DNA from: Paenibacillus sp. FSL H8-0548
Lineage (GTDB): Bacteria; Bacillota; Bacilli; Paenibacillales; Paenibacillaceae
DNA length: 64,000 nucleotides
Direction: 5' to 3'
Assembly (NCBI RefSeq): GCF_038630985.1
Contig: NZ_CP152049.1
Span: 123,501-187,500, forward strand
This document shows, in pieces, positions 16,046-24,161 of this stretch. The position numbers were made by a program, and so were the translations under genes. Under the pieces are notes generated by a model. It made no database searches, was not told where the DNA came from, and saw only the letters and a list, made by a program, of their open reading frames with translations. Position 1 is the first letter of the stretch, and each line of letters opens with the position of its first letter.

Positions 16046-18061
16046 TTACCAGCTAAGCGATCCGAGCAGCCCTTCAACCAGCTTGACTACGCCAAGGCTC
16101 CATCTAGTACGCTTTTCTTCAGGCAGCTTAGCCTGCATATAGTTGTTAATGAGCTTATTGTCGAGTACGTTGCTGTAATTCGGATCGACGACAGCCCATT
16201 GAAGCGGGGCAGTATGCAGCTCCTTATATTGAATATGGGACTCTTCGCCGCTCCAAAGCTTCGTCATTTTTGTACCATCGGTAAATTGCAGCACGATTTT
16301 GATTTCGCCATTGCTGCCGCCGTTCTTCTTGACGAGAACAACCGATTCGTAAAGCTGATCCCCTTCCTGCGTAACGGGACGAACATGTATAGATTCGATG
16401 GAGAAGTCGGCCATTTGGTCGTCGTATACATATTGGCTGAAATAATCATGCCATTTGGTCTTGGTTACCTGCTCGACAACACGCTGGAAATCTGCGCTGG
16501 AGGGATGCTTGAACTTATATTTTTGGAAATAGGTACGTAATATCTTCTGCATTGTTCGTGATCCGACCTGATTCTCAATACCGATAAGCACCAGCTTGGC
16601 TCGCATATAAACGTTCTCGGCATATTGTGTATGGCTGCCATATGCCCAAGATGGCTGCTTGAGCGGAGCGGGATCGGTCATATAGCTGGCTTCTATGCGT
16701 AGATTAGACTCGAGACCGTAAGTAGTCTCCATTACTTTATCCTCAGCATAGGACGTAAAGCCTTCATCGAGCCATGCCTCCTCGAATTCATTGCTGGCAA
16801 CCATGCCATACCAGTATTGATGGCCGATTTCATGGACGACGGTACGCTCCAGATTGTAGCCGGGATTTTCTTTCTCGGCAGCGAATGCAGTAATCAGTGT
16901 GGGATATTCCATGCCGCCGGCTCCGTTCGCTCCTTTCGGGGGTACGACGATAGACAGCGTGCTGTAAGGATACTCGCCATACCATTTGGCATAGCTCGAC
17001 AACGCTGATTTAGCTGCATGCATGTAACGATCCTTAAGGGCGGCATGCGCAGGGTCTAGATACAGCTTAATACGAACGCCGGGTATGCCCGTATCGGAGT
17101 AAGCGGTCTCCTCATAAACAAAGTCAGGTGAAGCAGACCAAGCGAAGTCGTGCACATCATCGGCATAAAATTGATAAATCTTCATTTGATCTTTCATTTC
17201 AATGGCCTTCGTCTGGAATCCGGTAGCTGCGACTGTGTAGGCTTCGGGTACTTTTATTCGCACGCTGTATATGCCAAAGTCGCTGTAAAACTCGGAGTTT
17301 CCATGATACTGATGGACATTCCAGCCTTCAGCTGTCCGGCCTCGCGTGCCTGCAGTTTCGTATACAGCGATTTTGGGAAACCATTGTCCCGCCATGACAA
17401 AATTGCCTGAATACCCCATGCGAGCGAACACTTCCGGCAGCTTTACCTCGTAAGCCATATGAAGGGTAACCGATTTGCCTGGAGCAACAGGCTCTGGCAA
17501 GCGGATTTTGGCTAAGCTGAAATCGTCGGTATTCCCATCATCAGGCTGCACGAATTGGAGGCGCGGCAGGAGGCTCTCTCCTTCTAGTGTTTCTAACGTC
17601 AGCAGCTTCATATAGCCTTGGCTGTTCGTAGTTGCTTTGTCTTGGCGGAGCTTGCCGCCGGACTCTTTCATAAACGTTGTTTTGTCTGACTGAAAGGCGT
17701 TGGGATACAGGTGGAAATAAAGCTCGGCCACAGCTTTTTTGCCAGGGTTCGTCCAGGTTACGGTCTGATCGCCATTTAATATTTTTGCATCGTCAAGTAA
17801 ATGAACACTGATATGATACTCAACGACACGTTTGCTAAGCTCTTGAGGTGTAGGCGTCAGAACCGTATTTGGCTCCTGCACGCTGGGCGGCTTGGCCGAG
17901 TTTTGGGCAGGCGCAGGGGTTTGCTTGGCACTCGCGGCAGGGGCGAAGGCATAAGTATATTGGGATTGCCAAGCAGTCCCGAAGCCGTACTGCACAGATA
18001 AGCCGAGCATGACGACTGCGAGTAATACGAGTAAAATTTTTTTGGAATTGCGTGGAGTCAT
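16046..18061 (-). CDS. M1-family metallopeptidase, membrane-anchored or secreted
   Basis: 671 residues from ATG 18059-18061, with GGGAGG nine bases upstream. An N-terminal hydrophobic segment (ILLVLLAVVMLGLSVQYGF) is a signal or anchor. The zinc motif HEIGH lies at residues 410-414 and the third ligand Glu433 in EEAWLDEGF, the M1 spacing HExxH-x18-E. GGMEYPTLI replaces the GAMEN exopeptidase motif, so it may act on unusual peptides. The first 300 residues are a beta-rich domain, as in other M1-like ABC-associated peptidases. A low-complexity Ala/Pro stretch after the anchor likely spans the wall. Substrate is unknown. Confidence 0.88.
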   Translation of the reverse strand: MTPRNSKKILLVLLAVVMLGLSVQYGFGTAWQSQYTYAFAPAASAKQTPAPAQNSAKPPSVQEPNTVLTPTPQELSKRVVEYHISVHLLDDAKILNGDQTVTWTNPGKKAVAELYFHLYPNAFQSDKTTFMKESGGKLRQDKATTNSQGYMKLLTLETLEGESLLPRLQFVQPDDGNTDDFSLAKIRLPEPVAPGKSVTLHMAYEVKLPEVFARMGYSGNFVMAGQWFPKIAVYETAGTRGRTAEGWNVHQYHGNSEFYSDFGIYSVRIKVPEAYTVAATGFQTKAIEMKDQMKIYQFYADDVHDFAWSASPDFVYEETAYSDTGIPGVRIKLYLDPAHAALKDRYMHAAKSALSSYAKWYGEYPYSTLSIVVPPKGANGAGGMEYPTLITAFAAEKENPGYNLERTVVHEIGHQYWYGMVASNEFEEAWLDEGFTSYAEDKVMETTYGLESNLRIEASYMTDPAPLKQPSWAYGSHTQYAENVYMRAKLVLIGIENQVGSRTMQKILRTYFQKYKFKHPSSADFQRVVEQVTKTKWHDYFSQYVYDDQMADFSIESIHVRPVTQEGDQLYESVVLVKKNGGSNGEIKIVLQFTDGTKMTKLWSGEESHIQYKELHTAPLQWAVVDPNYSNVLDNKLINNYMQAKLPEEKRTRWSLGVVKLVEGLLGSLSW

Positions 18062-18166
18062 TGAACGTTTCCCTCCCGTTGACAAGCATCTACAGCATGT
18101 ATATGTTTGCTTTTCAAAGATTATTAGCTAAAATGGAATTAATGTATGGGGAAGGTGTGAATTTGT

Positions 18167-18691
18167 ATGACGGAAGAACAAGGACAACCAGCTCAGCCTG
18201 AGAAAAAAGAAAAGAAATCACTGACGCTCAACGTTGTGAGCAGCAAAAAACATAAAGGCTTTGGATCAGGTTCGATCGATTTGAGCGCTGTAGCCTGTGT
18301 CATTATTGATGAGGGAGTTGCTTATATCGACGTTGGCGCGATGCATGCCAAGAGCAAGGTGGAGCGCGGAATTAAGTTCACGCCAAATAAAGAGGACACG
18401 CCAAACGGCCGCCAGTGCTGGATCGTCTGGGTAGCGGTCGACCGTAATGAGGAAGGCTCTTATTATGCTGGGGTAACAGCGTGTGAAATGCTGATTGATT
18501 CGGAGGCAAAACGTGGATGGAAGATACTTCCTGATCATGTTAATAAGCTGGATCAATCGCTTAAACGCCGCTATGTGCTAGATGAGCTGGGTGATGTTGA
18601 ACGTACGGCACTTAACAAGCTGCTTGTTGAGCACAACCCGGAGTGGTGGGATCGTTCGCCGGAAGAGCTAAAGCATGCTTTAACGGTTTAG
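18167..18691 (+). CDS. ywhD: YwhD family protein
   Basis: 174 residues, cytoplasmic, with a charged N-terminus. The core ARSKVERGIKF-like block (AKSKVERGIKFTPNKED), then VWVAVDRNEEGSYYAGVTA, fits the YwhD family as I recall it. Function is unknown. In B. subtilis ywhD is next to pbpG and speE; here those homologues lie at 28.6 and 44.8 kb, so the genes have been spread apart by insertions. It is divergent from the M1-like peptidase and followed by a strong terminator. Confidence 0.82.
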   Translation: MTEEQGQPAQPEKKEKKSLTLNVVSSKKHKGFGSGSIDLSAVACVIIDEGVAYIDVGAMHAKSKVERGIKFTPNKEDTPNGRQCWIVWVAVDRNEEGSYYAGVTACEMLIDSEAKRGWKILPDHVNKLDQSLKRRYVLDELGDVERTALNKLLVEHNPEWWDRSPEELKHALTV

Positions 18692-18741
18692 CGATAGGTA
18701 AGTGCATGATGATTTGAGCGTCATCACTAATAAAAGATGAG

Positions 18742-18792
18742 AACCTCATCGTTCGTATTAATATTACGAATGATGAGGTTTTCCGCTTTTTT
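18742..18792 (+). terminator. Terminator after ywhD
   Basis: AACCTCATC and TTCGTA pair with TACGAA and GATGAGGTT around a short A/T loop; TTTTCCGC and then a long T run (18788-18796) follow. Confidence 0.85.
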
Positions 18793-18888
18793 TTTGAGCT
18801 GTCAGCCTCTATGAAAACTTTTTTTATTTTTAGTGCAGGGTAAGAGGGATGGGATGGCGTCTATTGTGTTGGGAAGGAGGGGAGCGAC

Positions 18889-19446
18889 ATTCAAGACGAG
18901 GATTGGATCAGAGCGGTACAGAAGGGCGGGCCCGAGCATTATGGTCCTTTCGTAAAGGCGTATGGTCCGTATATATATAGAACAGTCTTCGCAGTGCTTC
19001 ATTCGCCGCATGATGCGGAGGATATTACGCAGGAAGTGCTGCTGCAAATTTATCGCTCCCTTCCGGAATGCCGTCTGGATGGGTTGAAGACGTGGATTAC
19101 CCGTATTGCTGTTAATCGGGCAATTGATTTCAGGCGAAGTAAAGCTAGAAGGCCTGAGGAGCTGCTCGACAGCGAAGTGATAGCGGAGAGGCTGCAAGAG
19201 GACACTGGAGGAATTTCATCAGCAGAGCTGTTGGCTATCGAGCAGTCGGATAGGCAGCGGGTGCGCGAGAGGGTAGATGAAATGCCGGATAACTATCGCG
19301 AGGTCATCACCGCGTATTATATGGAAGATAAATCGTACGAACAGATCGCAGCCGAAACCGGACTGGAGCGCAAAAGCGTGGAGTCCAGATTGTACCGTGC
19401 TAGAAACTGGATGAAGCGCCATTGGCGGAAGGAGGATTTCGAGTGA
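18889..19446 (+). CDS. ECF RNA polymerase sigma factor with apparent ATT start
   Basis: Sigma-70 family, 185 residues from ATT 18889. Region 2 is DAEDITQEVLLQIYRSL with TWITRIAVNRAIDFRR; region 4 is YREVITAYYMEDKSYEQIA with helix-turn-helix ETGLERKSVESRLYRAR. Upstream of the GTG at 18994 the same frame still reads a good region 2.1 (YGPFVKAYGPYIYRTVFAV), and the only plausible initiator between the in-frame stop at 18841 and 18994 is ATT, preceded by GGAAGGAGG at 8-base spacing. Starting at 18994 would cut region 2 in half. It overlaps the anti-sigma gene by 4 bases. Promoter targets are unknown; autoregulation is usual. Confidence 0.9.
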   Translation: MQDEDWIRAVQKGGPEHYGPFVKAYGPYIYRTVFAVLHSPHDAEDITQEVLLQIYRSLPECRLDGLKTWITRIAVNRAIDFRRSKARRPEELLDSEVIAERLQEDTGGISSAELLAIEQSDRQRVRERVDEMPDNYREVITAYYMEDKSYEQIAAETGLERKSVESRLYRARNWMKRHWRKEDFE

Positions 19447-19985
19447 AAAATATGCACATAACGCCAGACCAAATGCAGGAATATGTGAATAATCGACTTC
19501 CGGAAGCTGAACGAGCAGTAGTCGAGCAGGAGCTGAGCGTTTGTGAAACGTGTTTGGAGCTGTTTATTGGCTTCATGAATGATTCCGAGGCCGTGCTGCA
19601 GCCGCTGCAGCCTGATTTTGACCTGATGGAGCAGCGTGTGGTAGCAGAGCTGGTAAGCGAGCAGGGGCTTCATCGAAGACAATCTAATCAAGTAGAGTCA
19701 GATAAGCGGATTCAGAAGTCTCCTTCTCGCGTTCGCACGTGGCTCCAGCATCCGGTAACCCACTATACGGTAGCAGCTTCTATTACATTGCTGCTGCTTG
19801 CTAGCGGAACCTTCAGCTCCTTCTCTGAGAAGCTTGTGCAGCGTGAGCTGAACGAGAATAAACAGCAAACGATGCGGCCGGACCCGTCTGAGGCAAGCAA
19901 CAGGCAATCGGAATCGTGGTCAGATAGAATCGTTGACCAGACTGGATCATGGCTGGATGGGCTGAGAGCATCTCGTTTTAAATAA
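19443..19985 (+). CDS. Membrane anti-sigma factor (zinc-finger-like)
   Basis: 180 residues from GTG 19443, 7 bases after AAGGAGG and overlapping the sigma stop (GTGA). The N-terminal segment (MHITPDQMQEYVNNRL, then VCETCLELF) resembles a ZAS anti-sigma domain, keeping CxxC but lacking the usual His just before it. One membrane helix follows (YTVAASITLLLLASGTF), then about 50 extracytoplasmic residues. It should hold the sigma factor at the membrane until a surface signal triggers release or cleavage. Pairing with the upstream sigma is strongly indicated by overlap. Confidence 0.85.
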   Translation: MKNMHITPDQMQEYVNNRLPEAERAVVEQELSVCETCLELFIGFMNDSEAVLQPLQPDFDLMEQRVVAELVSEQGLHRRQSNQVESDKRIQKSPSRVRTWLQHPVTHYTVAASITLLLLASGTFSSFSEKLVQRELNENKQQTMRPDPSEASNRQSESWSDRIVDQTGSWLDGLRASRFK

Positions 19986-20018
19986 TCAATTGATATAGAA
20001 AGGAATGAAAAATAATCG

Positions 20019-21194
20019 ATGAACAAAAGTCCAATAGCGGCGTTTTTGCTTTCTTTTATTCCTGGCGTAGGGCATGCCTATTTAGGAAGGCCTATCCGTG
20101 CTATTTTGTATGGAGGAGCCTTTTTTGGCCCAATAGCCATGCTTTTACTGCTAGCAATGGCGGGCGGTTATATTGAGGATGGGTTTATTTTCTTCTTTTT
20201 GTTTGTGGCCGGAATAGCAGCGCTTATCAACATGATTGATATGATCGTTGGTCTTATTAATGGCAAGGCTTTATCGCCATATCCAAGCCATAGACATCCG
20301 AATCATCAACATGCCGGTCAACCTGATCCGAGCTTTGTACCCATAGGCCTGGAGCATCAGCGTGAGAAATCACGGACGATTCTATTTTCGTTTGTACCTG
20401 GTCTCGGACATATGAATCTGGGGTTAATGCAGCGCGGTGTCACCTTTCTCATTTCGTTCATTGGCTGGTTCGCGATTATTGTCTTTTTGAGCATGATTGT
20501 TCACAGAGGAGAGCTGCTCGTCTTTTTACTTGCATTGCCTGTTATATGGGTATACAGCATGTTTGATGCAATCAGTCAGCTGCATGCGAAGCAGCGCGGA
20601 GAGCTGCTAGTGGATCGGGCTATTTTTGAGGATATGGAATCTTATATGTCTTCGGGGCGCAAGAGCAAGGTGCTTGCTATTGCCTTATCGATATTCCCAG
20701 GTGCAGGCCATCTGTATCTAGGCTTGCAAAAGCGGGGGCTGCAGCTAATGGGCGGCTTTCTCCTGACCGTCTATATTATGGACAATTTGCGCCTGTCGTT
20801 GTTTTTCTTCCTGCTGCCTCTCTTCTGGTGCTTTGCTTTCTTCGATGCCCTGCAGCAGACCTCTCGTTACGAGCGCCAGACGCTTACTGACGAGCCGGTG
20901 CTGACGCAGCTTGTGCCTTATCAGCGCTGGTTTGGTCTTGGACTGCTTGGCTTTGGCGCATACTATTTGCTGGATCGTGTAGCTGTAGAGGTAACCTCTC
21001 ATTTTTCGAATCAGCTTTACTCGCAATACATGCAAATTAAATATATGATTCCAACGGCTGTTGTTGCATTCGTCATGATTATTGTCGGCCTGCGCCTAGC
21101 CTTCGGAAGCAAAGCGCCTATTCATTCAAGCAAGGGCAAACCGCCAGAGCGGCCGCCGACCTTGCTTGCAAAGCGTGAGGAGGAATCGCATTGA
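20019..21194 (+). CDS. Membrane protein with three PGxGHxYLG repeats
   Basis: 391 residues, about nine membrane helices. The motif FIPGVGHAYLG (near residue 13), FVPGLGHMNLG (near 125) and IFPGAGHLYLG (near 226) occurs three times, each followed by a basic residue, a hydrophobic helix pair and a charged linker. This is similar to TM2-type two-helix modules, so the gene looks like an internal triplication. A cytoplasmic tail is basic and Pro-rich. Function is unknown. It is the third gene of the sigma operon and its TGA overlaps the TTG start of the next gene. Confidence 0.8.
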   Translation: MNKSPIAAFLLSFIPGVGHAYLGRPIRAILYGGAFFGPIAMLLLLAMAGGYIEDGFIFFFLFVAGIAALINMIDMIVGLINGKALSPYPSHRHPNHQHAGQPDPSFVPIGLEHQREKSRTILFSFVPGLGHMNLGLMQRGVTFLISFIGWFAIIVFLSMIVHRGELLVFLLALPVIWVYSMFDAISQLHAKQRGELLVDRAIFEDMESYMSSGRKSKVLAIALSIFPGAGHLYLGLQKRGLQLMGGFLLTVYIMDNLRLSLFFFLLPLFWCFAFFDALQQTSRYERQTLTDEPVLTQLVPYQRWFGLGLLGFGAYYLLDRVAVEVTSHFSNQLYSQYMQIKYMIPTAVVAFVMIIVGLRLAFGSKAPIHSSKGKPPERPPTLLAKREEESH

Positions 21195-21883
21195 ACAATG
21201 TAAACATCGCAGTCGAACCAGAACATCTGCCCCAGAACGCAAGAATCTGGCGGGTTGGCTCTTTATCTATGGGTGTCACTTTAATTCTTATGGGTACGGG
21301 ACTTGCGGTATCCTTCTGGCAAGAGATTGAGGCTTATGAGATGCTGATGTGGGTAGCTCCGGTCGTATTTATCATGCTGGGCGTGGAGCTTCTTCTTTAT
21401 TTAAAGCTTTCGAGCAGCGAGCGAGCTATCGTCCGTTATGACTGGATAAGTGTCTTCTTTGTAGGGGTCATTGGTGCGGTGAGTCTTGGGCTTGCATTGC
21501 TGATGTCGACGGGCCTATTTGATGAACTGCAACGAGGATTGCAAATGACGCAGCGCACCGCGTTTATCGAAACGAAGATGGAGCAGGTGCCAGCTAGTAT
21601 TGAGCGTATCGTAGTTCATACGTATTCCGACATCCAGCTTACTGAAACCGATTCGCGAGAGCTTCAGCTGTTTGGCCAAGTTCGATATTCGTCATCTAAG
21701 CCTATGGAGCGGCAGGATGGCCATATCCTGAAAACGGAAACAGTAGGGTCTACCCTGTACGTTATGATCGGGTCTTTGGATAACAGAGATGGCGGCATTG
21801 TCTCGGATCATTTAGATATGCATATGACGCTGGCGGTGCCTAAAGGCGTAAAGGTCAGCTATGCTGAATTTTCTCGAGGCTGA
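21191..21883 (+). CDS. Membrane protein with C-terminal beta-rich domain
   Basis: 230 residues from TTG 21191, behind GAGGAGG at 7 bases. Three N-terminal helices (SLSMGVTLILMGTGLAVSF, MWVAPVVFIMLGVELLLYL, ISVFFVGVIGAVSLGLALL) lead to an extracytoplasmic domain of about 110 residues (IERIVVHTYSDIQLTET, MHMTLAVPKGVKV) that looks like an adhesin-type beta-helix as in DUF4097/LiaF-like proteins. Last gene of the ECF operon; probably part of a cell-envelope stress circuit, which is inference. Confidence 0.78.
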   Translation: MNNVNIAVEPEHLPQNARIWRVGSLSMGVTLILMGTGLAVSFWQEIEAYEMLMWVAPVVFIMLGVELLLYLKLSSSERAIVRYDWISVFFVGVIGAVSLGLALLMSTGLFDELQRGLQMTQRTAFIETKMEQVPASIERIVVHTYSDIQLTETDSRELQLFGQVRYSSSKPMERQDGHILKTETVGSTLYVMIGSLDNRDGGIVSDHLDMHMTLAVPKGVKVSYAEFSRG

Positions 21884-21906
21884 TGCAGCAAGGTGAAACA
21901 AGAAGA

Positions 21907-21955
21907 GACTTCCCCAAACCAACCGGAGCGAAAGCTTGGTTAGTTGGAGGAAGTC
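21907..21955 (+). terminator. Terminator of the ECF operon
   Basis: GACTTCC and an imperfect CCAAACCAACC arm pair with GGTTAGTTGG and GGAAGTC; TTTTCTTTATTT follows. Confidence 0.83.
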
Positions 21956-21969
21956 TTTTCTTTATTTAA

Positions 21970-22167
21970 TATATAAGTTGAACTAAAAAAATGAAGTTTA
22001 GACGAAGCGAGAAGATCATTGTGGAGAAACGAACTGTTCGCTTTTGCAGCCCTTATCCTTGCCTTTAACCGTCTAAGGAAATCAAAGAAACTGGTTGTAC
22101 TCGCGATACTTAAGGATGATCTACTCGCACAGCGCCCAAAACGTAAATCCCCAGTTCAAATTATCTA
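21970..22167. repeat. MITE-like element, copy 2 (198 bp)
   Basis: It starts TATATAAGTTGAA (21970-21982) and ends with a decayed partner TTCAAATTATCTA (22155-22167; 11 of 13 match). The interior aligns over its length with the reverse complement of copy 1, including GGAGAAACGAA, GGAAATCAAAGAA and CCAAAACGTAAAT-type blocks. Copy length differs by one base. Confidence 0.78.
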
Positions 22168-22449
22168 GTTGGGTTACTTCAGCTATCCTTCTCCAACTCT
22201 TAGATTGGGCTTGCTAGCTCGATGGGTTCAGCGCTATAGGAAGAGGCTACGTTGCAGTTTGTACAACGTAATCGACGTTACTCGCCTAACTTGGCACGTA
22301 CACTGTAGTTTGTGCAATAGATTGCCTAGTATAGGGCGATATTCGTTGGTTTGGAGCTAATTCTACTGCGAAAGTACAATGTAGCCGTCTGAAGCAGCAC
22401 TCATGTGAGGTTTTCATTGTATAAAGTGCAGCGTAGGCGCTTCACCTTC
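22168..22449. other. Unexplained intergenic segment between repeat copies
   Basis: No believable gene. It contains two related stretches, TGCAGTTTGTACAA near 22255 and TGTAGTTTGTGCAA near 22305. It may be filler from older insertions; nothing further can be assigned. Confidence 0.5.
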
Positions 22450-22542
22450 ATCTAGCGAAGCCAGAAGATTGTACTGGAGAAACGAAGTGTACGCCCTCGG
22501 AGCCCTTATTCTCGCCTGGAAATCTATAGTTCAACTTATATA
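22450..22542. repeat. MITE-like element, truncated copy 3
   Basis: GCGAAGCCAGAAGATTG, GGAGAAACGAAGTG and AGCCCTTATTCTCGCC align with the left half of copy 2, then the sequence jumps to the right terminal repeat TTCAACTTATATA (22530-22542). About half of the unit is missing. Confidence 0.65.
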
Positions 22543-22640
22543 GATAGGAATTTATAAGTTTTCTATTATAAATAGGCTTATCTATCACTGCGAAACGAGC
22601 TGGCGCCGCCATAGGACGGCGATAGCCGTTTCACCTTGGC
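22543..22640 (+). repeat. REP-like hairpin repeat, copy A
   Basis: Head TAGGAATTTATAAGTTTTC, then CTATCACTGCGAAACGAGCT, a hairpin whose arms GAAACGAGCT and AGCCGTTTC enclose CGCCG/CGGCG, and tail TTTCACCTTGG. The stop codon of the minus-strand double-GNAT gene (22631-22633) lies within its tail. Confidence 0.75.
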
Positions 22641-23659
22641 ACAGACATGTTCAACCGTTGTATTACTTGATCTAGTGGTGCGAGTACTCGATAGGAGCCG
22701 CGAAGCGGAAAGTACCCAAGCTTCCTGTTAATGCTAAGAATGGGTTCATTGGCCGAATCGTTGTCCGTTCGAAGGTAAGCAGCGTTTTCACGTCTGGCAA
22801 GCTGAATCGCTTTTAACTTCAGTGCCAGTGCAACCTTCTTGCCGCGGTACGCTCGGCTTACGCCAGTATATTCATGATACATGCCGTTGGTCTTCGCATT
22901 TAGTAGAACATTTGTAACCCCAACAAAGTTATCGCCGTCAGCAGCAATAATGACTCGTTCAGGGGCATAACCATCGACCTGCAAATACCATTTTCGCCAT
23001 TCGCTCTGCTCAGGCACCTCTCCTAGAAATCCCGGAATATCTATGAGCGTTTCCTTGTAAAGCTCATAGAGCTTGAGCTCGCTTTCCTCGCCAGGCTCAT
23101 CCGCAAGCGTTAGAAAGCGAAGATTGTCTATCTCGGGAAAATCGGGCAAAGCCGCTGCTAGCTGTCCCTCTTGATTGTCTATGCTCAGGACGGATTGAAA
23201 GGCATGGCGGTCGATGACAAAAGCTCGCTGAATTGCAAATTGCCGAGCATCCTCGTTGTCGTCCCATATTTCTGTCATAAGACCAGAAGCGCCGATGTTT
23301 AAAGCCCATTCCGAAATATGCTGCAGCAGTCGCTGTCCGATTCCTTGTTTGCGGTACGCTTCCGCAACAATGAGCGTATTGCATAAATAGCCCGGCTCTG
23401 TCCAAGGGGCTCGCCATGACCAAGCGTACCCCACAATTTCCCCTTCTTCATTAACTGCTGCTAGACGTTCTCGATCGTAGCCAGCGAGTAGTCCGTTTTC
23501 ATCCAGCCAAGTATGGCCAACCTCATATAGCTTCTGATCATCCTCTAAGAGCCGCTTTGCCGAGGTTGGCTCGGACCAAACCTGGTTTAGTAATTGGGCA
23601 AGCTGCTCATAGTCATCGGGCAGCTGCAGGGGGCGAAGAAGAATGGATATTGTGATCAC
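22631..23659 (-). CDS. Tandem GNAT acetyltransferase
   Basis: About 340 residues with two GNAT folds. The first has the acetyl-CoA loop AEAYRKQGIGQRLLQHI (near 98-115) and DDNEDARQFAIQRAF; the second has VSRAYRGKKVALALKL (near 280) and NEPILSINRKLGYF. Double GNATs of this type include mycothiol synthase-like and antibiotic-resistance enzymes; substrate is unknown. The start is unclear: GTG 23657-23659 lies inside a perfect extended Shine-Dalgarno (GAGGTGATC), while ATA 23648-23650 sits 8 bases after its GAGG and ATT 23642-23644 follows. The coordinate given is the longest form. Confidence 0.87.
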   Translation of the reverse strand: MITISILLRPLQLPDDYEQLAQLLNQVWSEPTSAKRLLEDDQKLYEVGHTWLDENGLLAGYDRERLAAVNEEGEIVGYAWSWRAPWTEPGYLCNTLIVAEAYRKQGIGQRLLQHISEWALNIGASGLMTEIWDDNEDARQFAIQRAFVIDRHAFQSVLSIDNQEGQLAAALPDFPEIDNLRFLTLADEPGEESELKLYELYKETLIDIPGFLGEVPEQSEWRKWYLQVDGYAPERVIIAADGDNFVGVTNVLLNAKTNGMYHEYTGVSRAYRGKKVALALKLKAIQLARRENAAYLRTDNDSANEPILSINRKLGYFPLRGSYRVLAPLDQVIQRLNMSVPR

Positions 23660-23767
23660 CTCTAATTAGATTTGCCAATCGTTATAGTAGGATTATGACA
23701 TGGATCTATATCCAATAAAAGGTAAAGTTTGATTATAAACAATCAGAATGAAGAAGGTCATAGGCAC

Positions 23768-23816
23768 ACAAAAAAAAGCTGAATCCAAGTCGCAATGACT
23801 TTGATCCAGCTTTGTT
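23768..23816 (-). terminator. Terminator of the qox operon
   Basis: AAAGCTGAATCCAAGTC pairs with GACTTTGATCCAGCTTT around GCAAT with one mismatch per arm; on the minus strand TTTTTTT follows. It lies 19 bases after qoxD. Confidence 0.9.
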
Positions 23817-23834
23817 TTTGCTAATTGCCGAGTA

Positions 23835-24161
23835 TTAGCCTACCGTATTGTAAGTCATAATCCAGATGGAGCCAGCAACGATCGTCAGCAATATGACAAG
23901 TCCGAAGATAAGCGCCATGAGGTTGTAGCGCGGCTTCTCCTCGTCTCGAATATGCATAAAGAAGACAAGCTGAACAATGAACTGCAGGATAGCCATTACG
24001 AGAATGAGAACTGTCGTAGCGGTTTTGTTCAGCAGATCATTCATGACTACAACTAGTGGAATAATCGTCAGAATGATGGAGAAGAGAAAGCCAATAACAT
24101 AGGCCTTCATCGATCCGCCATGGGAATCGTGCTGAGCTTCATGCGTGTTAGGGTTACTCAT
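23835..24161 (-). CDS. qoxD: Quinol oxidase subunit IV
   Basis: 108 residues with three membrane helices: YVIGFLFSIILTIIPLVVV, TTVLILVMAILQFIVQLVFFM and LMALIFGLVILLTIVAGSIW. The motif FFMHIRDEEKPRYN is typical of subunit IV of heme-copper quinol oxidases. A His-rich N-terminus precedes helix 1. It is the last gene of qoxABCD, starting directly after the qoxC stop (TAGATG). It stabilises the subunit I/III assembly in the cytoplasmic membrane. Confidence 0.93.
   Translation of the reverse strand: MSNPNTHEAQHDSHGGSMKAYVIGFLFSIILTIIPLVVVMNDLLNKTATTVLILVMAILQFIVQLVFFMHIRDEEKPRYNLMALIFGLVILLTIVAGSIWIMTYNTVG

Noticed and set aside
22169..22360. 63-codon frame in the repeat cluster
   Set aside because: Composition unlike neighbours and location inside repeat debris.
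11614..22542. Complete insertion sequence
   Set aside because: The repeats are about 197 bp, have no transposase frame and fit a MITE-like element better.
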